The translations under genes were made by a program, and so were the position numbers. From positions 1 to 22,486 of the forward strand of contig DATJJW010000248.1 in assembly GCA_035491935.1 (NCBI GenBank): DNA of 22,486 bases, given 5' to 3'. The number at the start of each line of letters is the position of its first letter. Positions within the stretch are counted from its first letter, which is position 1. Below the pieces are notes generated by a model, which saw only the letters and a program-made list of their open reading frames with translations, was not told the origin of the DNA and did not search any database. This document shows positions 15,237-22,486 of the stretch, in pieces. This DNA comes from DATJJW01 sp035491935 (GTDB lineage Bacteria; Pseudomonadota; Alphaproteobacteria; ATCC43930; CGMCC-115725).

Positions 15237-16276
15237 CACGGCACGACCCCCGCCGGGGATGCGGTGCGCGCGAGGAGCGCCCGCGCCGTCTCTTCCGCAC
15301 TGTCGACGCTGAGGGTGTCCATATGCGTGTTTTCCAGACGATGGTCGAATTCGGGCGAATTCGTCAGCGCCTCGTAGGAGATGGTCGTGGCGGCGACATC
15401 GGTATGCGGGCCCCAGGGAGCGTAATATGTCACTGGGCTCGGCCCGAACAGCCCTAAAGTCGGCACCTGCATCGCCGCCGCCATATGCATGAGGCCGCTG
15501 TCATTGCCGATGAACAGCCGCGCTTGGCCCAGCAGCGCCGCGACGGTCGGCAGATCGCCGGCGCCGATCGCATCGACCAGGCGGTCAGGCGGGATCGAAG
15601 ACAGCACGGGGGCGGCCTTCTCGCGCTCGCTGGCGGCGGCCACCACGGCGACGCGGGCATCCTGCAAGGGGCCGTCCCGTGTCAAGCGACGGATCAGCTC
15701 GGCGAAGCGTTCGCCCCGCCACTGCTTGCCGCCCCAGCTCGCCACCGGAGCTATCGCCAGCAATGGCCGACCATCATCGGGACCGAGCAGCATGGCGGCC
15801 GTCCGTCGATGATTCTCGGCGGTATAGATGATGGGCGCAGGCGGCGGGACCAGGCCGAAGGTTTGGCCGACCACCTCGACACGATGCATCCGGCGCGTGC
15901 CCTTGGCGCCGACGCGGCGGTACCTGGCCCTGAGCAGCCAGGCGAGCGCCGAACCACGCAAGTCGACGACGAGGTCCCAGGATGTTCCTACGACCTGACG
16001 GTAGAGATCGAGCCAATGCCTTGCATGTTTGCGCTTGGTGAGCGCGATCAGCTTCTCGAGTCCCGGCACGGCGGTGAAGAGCGGCGCCGCCAATGGCCCT
16101 GCGACGATGGTGAAGCGCGCATCGGGGAAACGGTCGACCAGATGACGCAGCAGCCCCGTCGACAGGACCGCATCGCCGATGCGCGTCGCGGTGACGAACA
16201 GGATGCGCGGCCGGGCCCCCAACGGCGGCACGGCACGGGACGCGAGCGCCGAAGCGATGACGGGCGTGGACAACAT
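15236..16276 (-). CDS. Glycosyltransferase family 9 (heptosyltransferase-like)
   Basis: This 346-residue GT-B enzyme belongs to the ADP-heptose:LPS heptosyltransferase family. RILFVTATRIGDAVLSTGLL starts the N-terminal domain, VVDLRGS lies mid-domain, and GNDSGLMHMAAAM with PTLGLFGPS forms the C-terminal donor site. About 23 weakly conserved residues precede the domain. As the first gene of the operon it points to LPS inner-core assembly at the cytoplasmic face of the inner membrane. The ATG at 16276 has no Shine-Dalgarno but lies only nine bases from a good -10 element, which fits a nearly leaderless mRNA. An internal GTG at 16231 is the only alternative and has no ribosome site either. Confidence 0.92.
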   Translation of the reverse strand: MLSTPVIASALASRAVPPLGARPRILFVTATRIGDAVLSTGLLRHLVDRFPDARFTIVAGPLAAPLFTAVPGLEKLIALTKRKHARHWLDLYRQVVGTSWDLVVDLRGSALAWLLRARYRRVGAKGTRRMHRVEVVGQTFGLVPPPAPIIYTAENHRRTAAMLLGPDDGRPLLAIAPVASWGGKQWRGERFAELIRRLTRDGPLQDARVAVVAAASEREKAAPVLSSIPPDRLVDAIGAGDLPTVAALLGQARLFIGNDSGLMHMAAAMQVPTLGLFGPSPVTYYAPWGPHTDVAATTISYEALTNSPEFDHRLENTHMDTLSVDSAEETARALLARTASPAGVVP

Positions 16277-16284
16277 GGTGCCGG

Positions 16285-16314
16285 CTTATACGGTGTGGGC
16301 TACCGCTTTGCCAA
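16285..16314 (-). promoter_or_regulatory. Sigma-70-type promoter of the polysaccharide operon
   Basis: Read on the minus strand, TTGGCA (16314-16309) is followed after 18 bp by TATAAG (16290-16285). Each hexamer matches the consensus at five of six positions. The predicted start of transcription is near 16278, two bases before the ATG at 16276, so the transcript would be leaderless or nearly so. Confidence 0.6.
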
Positions 16315-16414
16315 GACGGGAGGCAGCAGCCCCGTCAGGGTTTCGGCCTGGCGCTTGCTATCCGTCCGCGCATTGCGCATCTCTAAGGTATCTTTGGTTC
16401 GGTAGCCTGCTTCC

Positions 16415-17329
16415 ATGACATCCACTCTGAGCCACCTCAACTATGCGCTTCCCGATCCGCGGCGCGGCATCCTGCGCGTCACCGGGCCCGATCGCCGGAG
16501 CTTCCTGCAAGGGCTGGTCAGCAACGATCTCGATCGCCTGTCACCCGACCGCGCCATCTGGGCGGCGCTGCTGATGCCGCAGGGCAAGTTCCTGCATGAT
16601 TTCATGATCGTCGAGCAGGGCGAGTCGTTGCTGCTCGATGCCGAGGGCGAGCGGCTGGACGACCTCAAGCGCCGCCTGTCGATCTACAAACTGCGCAGCA
16701 ATGTCGCCATCGAGGCGATGCCCGACCGCACATCCTGGGTCGGCTGGGGCCCGGATGCCACGCAGCGCTTCGGCCTGACAGAGCCCGGCCAGGCGCTGCA
16801 TCTCGACGATGCGACACTCTTCGCCGACCCACGCCGCCTCGATCTCGGCCTGCGCATCATCGCCCCCGGCGAGGAGGCAGCCAGCCTGTTCGAGGATCGC
16901 GGCTTCAGCGGCGGGCATTTCGCCGAATGGGACCGGCTGCGCATGAGCCTGGGCGTGCCCGACGGCAGCCGCGACATGGCCATCGAGAAGGCGATCCTGC
17001 TGGAGAACGGCTTCGATGAACTGGGCGGCGTCGCCTGGGACAAGGGCTGCTACATGGGCCAGGAGCTGACCGCGCGCACCAAATATCGCGGCCTGGTCAA
17101 GAAGCGGCTGATGCCGGTACGCATTGACGGCCCCGCCCTCGATCCCGGCACGATCATCGAGGGCGAGGATGGCAGCGAGGCCGGCGAGATGCGCTCGGCC
17201 CGCGACGGCGTTGGCCTGGCCTTGCTGCGCCTGGATGCGATCCGCTCGGGCGAGACGCTGAAGGCGGGCGAGACCGCCCTCACCCCCATGCCGGCTGGCT
17301 GGATGGTGCTGGAACCCGTGAAGCCGTAG
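16415..17329 (+). CDS. ygfZ: YgfZ/GcvT-domain folate-binding iron-sulfur protein
   Basis: This 304-residue protein has the tetrahydrofolate-binding GcvT-like fold (RGILRVTGPDRRSFLQGLVS near 17-36) and the diagnostic KGCYMGQE motif with Cys212. YgfZ works with folate in the maintenance or assembly of some iron-sulfur proteins in the cytoplasm. The length is usual for the alphaproteobacterial form. The ATG at 16415 fits the start of the fold, but no clear Shine-Dalgarno or promoter is visible in the 138-bp gap shared with the divergent polysaccharide operon. The stop codon lies in the first copy of a 17-bp tandem repeat that runs into the end of ppdK. Confidence 0.92.
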   Translation: MTSTLSHLNYALPDPRRGILRVTGPDRRSFLQGLVSNDLDRLSPDRAIWAALLMPQGKFLHDFMIVEQGESLLLDAEGERLDDLKRRLSIYKLRSNVAIEAMPDRTSWVGWGPDATQRFGLTEPGQALHLDDATLFADPRRLDLGLRIIAPGEEAASLFEDRGFSGGHFAEWDRLRMSLGVPDGSRDMAIEKAILLENGFDELGGVAWDKGCYMGQELTARTKYRGLVKKRLMPVRIDGPALDPGTIIEGEDGSEAGEMRSARDGVGLALLRLDAIRSGETLKAGETALTPMPAGWMVLEPVKP

Positions 17330-17366
17330 CTCTCAGGCACCCGTAGCTCTCAGGTCCCCGTAGCTC

Positions 17367-17371
<5 letters not shown>
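17324..17371. repeat. 17-bp tandem repeat, three copies, spanning two convergent stop codons
   Basis: The 14-base core CCGTAGCTCTCAGG is repeated perfectly at 17324, 17341 and 17358, a 17-bp period with variable last three bases. Each copy contains TAG on the plus strand and TGA on the minus strand, three bases apart. The TAG in copy 1 ends ygfZ and the TGA in copy 3 ends ppdK. Confidence 0.93.
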
Positions 17372-20048
<2,677 letters not shown>

Positions 20049-20073
20049 CGTCTGTCCGACCTCCTGGAGTGCG

Positions 20074-22185
20074 TTACCCCTCGATCTTCGAGAAGTCCGC
20101 GATCTGATTCAGCGTAGCCCATATGCGGGCCAACAGACGCAAACGGTTGCGGCGCAACAAAGGTTGCTCGGCATTGACCGTCACCTTGTCGAAAAAGGCG
20201 TCGACGGGTTCACGCAACCGAGCCAGCTCACGCATTGCCGCGACGTAATGTTCCCGCTCGATCAAAGGTTTGCAAGCCAATGCCACAGTGGAAAGCCGTT
20301 CGGCCAGCGTTTTTTCTTCGTCCTGCTCCAAAGCGGCGGTTTCTACCGCATCGCGATAACCGACCCCATCCTTCTTCTCCTCGGCCGCGACCAGGCGCGA
20401 GGCACGGCGATAGGCCGTCAGCAGGTTCACGCCATCATCATCGGCGAGGAAACCTTGCAGCGCCTCCGCCTTGGCGACCAGGCGCACGAGATCGTCGTCA
20501 CCGCCTAGCGCGAAGACCGCGCTGATCATGTCGTGGCGGATGCCACGTTCGCGCAGTGCCACCTTCAGACGGTCGGCGAAGAACTCCAGCAGCAGCCCGG
20601 CCGTCTTCTCTATATCGAGATCGGGCACGGCAGCGGCAAGCGCGTTCAGCGCCTGAACGAAGAGCGGCTTCAAATTCAGCCGCAGCTTGTTCTCCAGCAC
20701 GATGCGGATGACGCCCAGCGCCGCGCGGCGCAGCGCATAGGGGTCCTTCGAGCCGGTCGGCCGCTCGTCGATGGCGAAGAATGCCGCCAGCGTGTCGAGC
20801 TTGTCGGCCAGCGCCGCCACGATGGCGACCGGCTCCGCCGGGACATCGTCGGAGGCACCGACCGGGGCGTAATGCTTCGCCACCGCATCGGCAACGGCGG
20901 CATCCTCGCCATCGTTCAACGCCAGGTAACGGCCCATGATGCCCTGGAGCTCGGGGAACTCGCCTACTACCGCGCTGGAGAGGTCCGCCTTCGCCAGATG
21001 CACGGCGCGGGATGCGCGTTCGATGTCGGCGCCCGGCACGAATGCCGCGAGTGCCGGCACCAGCGCGGTCATGCGCGCGACCTTCTCCTGCATCGTGCCC
21101 AGCTTGCCGTGGAACAGGCGCTGGTCGAGCTTGGGCAGCCGCGAGGCCAGCGTCGTCTGCCGGTCGAGATCCCAGAAGAACAGGGCGTCCGAAAGGCGGG
21201 CACGCAGCACGCGCTCATTGCCGGCGATGATCTGCTTGCCGCCGTCCTTGGCATCGTTGTTGGTGACGACGATGAAGAAGGGCGCCAACTGGCCGTCGGC
21301 GGTCTCGCAGGCGAAATACTTCTGATGCTCGCGCATCGAGGTGGTCAGCACCTCGGGCGGCAGGCGCATGAATTCCGGCTCGATATGCCCCATACGCGCG
21401 ATCGGCCATTCGGCCAGCCCCACCACCTCGTCGAGCAGTGCGTCATCGGGCTTGACCTTGAGGCCCTGCGCCTGGGCGAGACGCAGGCTGTCTTCGGCAA
21501 TGCGCGTACGCCGCTCGCTGGCATCGGCAACGACGAAGCGCTCGCGCAGCAGGCCCTCATATTGCGTGATCGAGGTGATCTCGATCGGCCCCGGCGCCAT
21601 GAAGCGATGGCCGTAGCTGAGGTTGCCCGACTGAATGACCGCCCCGCCCCCTTCCCGGTCGAGTTTCCAGGAAATCGGCACGACGCGCAGCTTGCCGCCC
21701 TCGGCGGCCAGCGCCAGGATGCTGTGCAGCGGCCGTACCCAACGCGCGGCATGGCTGCCCCAGCGCTGCGATTTGGGCCAGGGAAACTTGTCCAGCACCG
21801 CCGGCACGATCTCGGCCAGCACCGCGTCGAGCGAACGGCCGGTGACCTTTTTGACCGCGAAATAGAATACGCCCTTGCCGGTGTCGCGCTCCTCGCACTG
21901 GCTCAAGGATTCGAGCCCGGCCGACCGCAGGAAACCGTCGATCGCCTGTTGCGGCGCGCCGACGCGCGGACCCTTGGTCTCGACCACGCGGTCGGCTTGC
22001 GTCGCGGCCAGCCCGCAGATCAGCAGGCCCAGACGGCGCGGCCCCGCATTGGATGCCGCCGCCTCGAAGGCGATCTCCTGGGCACTCAGCGCTTCGGTGA
22101 CCAGGCGCTTCAGATCCTCAGCCGCGCGCACCTGCATGCGCGCCGGGATCTCCTCGGAGAAGAGTTCGAGCAGGAAATCGGTCAT
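20074..22185 (-). CDS. glyS: Glycine-tRNA ligase beta subunit
   Basis: This 703-residue subunit is of the alpha2-beta2 type of glycyl-tRNA synthetase, of normal length. It starts with the typical MTDFLLELFSEEIPARM, contains ETKGPRVG, WVRPLHSILAL, the EHQKYFAC and NERVLRARLSDALFFWDLDR segments, and ends in the anticodon-recognising helical region. It works with GlyQ to charge tRNA-Gly. I chose the ATG at 22185, which overlaps the glyQ stop by four bases (ATGA); the open frame above it is inside glyQ. Downstream comes ppdK on the same strand. Confidence 0.97.
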   Translation of the reverse strand: MTDFLLELFSEEIPARMQVRAAEDLKRLVTEALSAQEIAFEAAASNAGPRRLGLLICGLAATQADRVVETKGPRVGAPQQAIDGFLRSAGLESLSQCEERDTGKGVFYFAVKKVTGRSLDAVLAEIVPAVLDKFPWPKSQRWGSHAARWVRPLHSILALAAEGGKLRVVPISWKLDREGGGAVIQSGNLSYGHRFMAPGPIEITSITQYEGLLRERFVVADASERRTRIAEDSLRLAQAQGLKVKPDDALLDEVVGLAEWPIARMGHIEPEFMRLPPEVLTTSMREHQKYFACETADGQLAPFFIVVTNNDAKDGGKQIIAGNERVLRARLSDALFFWDLDRQTTLASRLPKLDQRLFHGKLGTMQEKVARMTALVPALAAFVPGADIERASRAVHLAKADLSSAVVGEFPELQGIMGRYLALNDGEDAAVADAVAKHYAPVGASDDVPAEPVAIVAALADKLDTLAAFFAIDERPTGSKDPYALRRAALGVIRIVLENKLRLNLKPLFVQALNALAAAVPDLDIEKTAGLLLEFFADRLKVALRERGIRHDMISAVFALGGDDDLVRLVAKAEALQGFLADDDGVNLLTAYRRASRLVAAEEKKDGVGYRDAVETAALEQDEEKTLAERLSTVALACKPLIEREHYVAAMRELARLREPVDAFFDKVTVNAEQPLLRRNRLRLLARIWATLNQIADFSKIEG

Positions 22186-22486
22186 TGGCTGGATTCCTCG
22201 CCCGCAAGCCAGGATTCGCACGCGGCCTTGGCCAGCGCCCGCACCCGGCCGATATAGCTGGCGCGCTGGATCACGCTGATGACCCCGCGCGCATCGAGCA
22301 GGTTGAAGAGGTGGCTGGCCTTCAGGCACTGGTCATAGGCCGGCAAGGGTTTACCGGCGCGGATCAGCGCCTGGCTCTCCGCCTCCGCATCGTTGAAATG
22401 GCGGAACAGCAGATCGACATCGGCCAGCTCGAAATTGAAGGCCGAGAACTCCCGCTCGTTGCGCAGGAACACGTCGCCATAGGTGA
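22182..22486 (-). CDS. glyQ: Glycine-tRNA ligase alpha subunit, 5' end outside the window
   Basis: Only the last 100 or so residues are present, running from TYGDVFLRNEREFSAFNFE through the conserved FNLLDARGVISVIQRASYIGR to the stop at 22182-22184. This matches the C-terminal part of GlyQ, the catalytic subunit that makes glycyl-adenylate and binds the tRNA acceptor end. The stop overlaps the glyS start (ATGA), the usual coupling for this pair. The start codon and promoter lie beyond the window edge. Confidence 0.96.
   Translation of the reverse strand, partial: TYGDVFLRNEREFSAFNFELADVDLLFRHFNDAEAESQALIRAGKPLPAYDQCLKASHLFNLLDARGVISVIQRASYIGRVRALAKAACESWLAGEESSQ

Noticed and set aside
20533..22257. 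A 574-codon open frame on the plus strand
   Set aside because: It is antisense to glyS, with biased composition and no motifs.

Overview
The window is GC-rich, gene-dense DNA from what looks like an alphaproteobacterium, probably Rhodospirillales. The reasons are the two-subunit glycyl-tRNA synthetase followed directly by pyruvate phosphate dikinase (glyQ-glyS-ppdK), the Lhr-type 'ligase-associated' helicase paired with PdeM, and the codon usage. The genus cannot be read from the sequence. I see no rRNA, tRNA, CRISPR array, insertion sequence or prophage, and no gene-free stretch longer than about 190 bases.

Region 1 (about 1-7019) is an accessory stress and detoxification island of short operons pointing in different directions. 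It holds a 4-hydroxylaminobenzoate lyase-like gene with a CrgA-type LysR regulator behind it (minus strand), a divergent NodD-like LysR regulator (plus), a DsbA-like thioredoxin-fold protein followed by an alpha/beta hydrolase-OsmC fusion (minus), a divergent DUF417/RclC-like membrane protein (plus), a YciI-like protein (minus) and a two-gene chromate transporter (plus). The main observation is a 41-bp element that occurs twice, at 1673-1713 and 4754-4794, with 31 of 41 bases identical. Each copy carries two 13-bp LysR-type boxes whose centres are exactly 22 bp apart. This ties the two divergent promoter regions into one putative LysR regulon, probably an oxidant or electrophile response.

Region 2 (about 7009-10474) has an Lhr-like DEXH helicase and the PdeM phosphoesterase, a DNA-repair pair, followed on the other strand by a small gene of unknown function. 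The helicase's conserved N-terminus extends upstream of its first ATG, with no canonical start codon available.

Region 3 (10588-16276, minus strand) is a tightly packed five-gene surface-polysaccharide operon: GT9 heptosyltransferase-like, GT2, GT4, GT4 and an AsnB-type amidotransferase. It is probably for LPS core or capsule synthesis. A near-consensus promoter sits so close to the first ATG that the mRNA should be almost leaderless.

Region 4 (16415-22486) is housekeeping: ygfZ (plus), converging on ppdK, glyS and a 5'-truncated glyQ (minus). A 17-bp unit repeated three times separates the ygfZ and ppdK stop codons. Each copy carries a stop for both strands.
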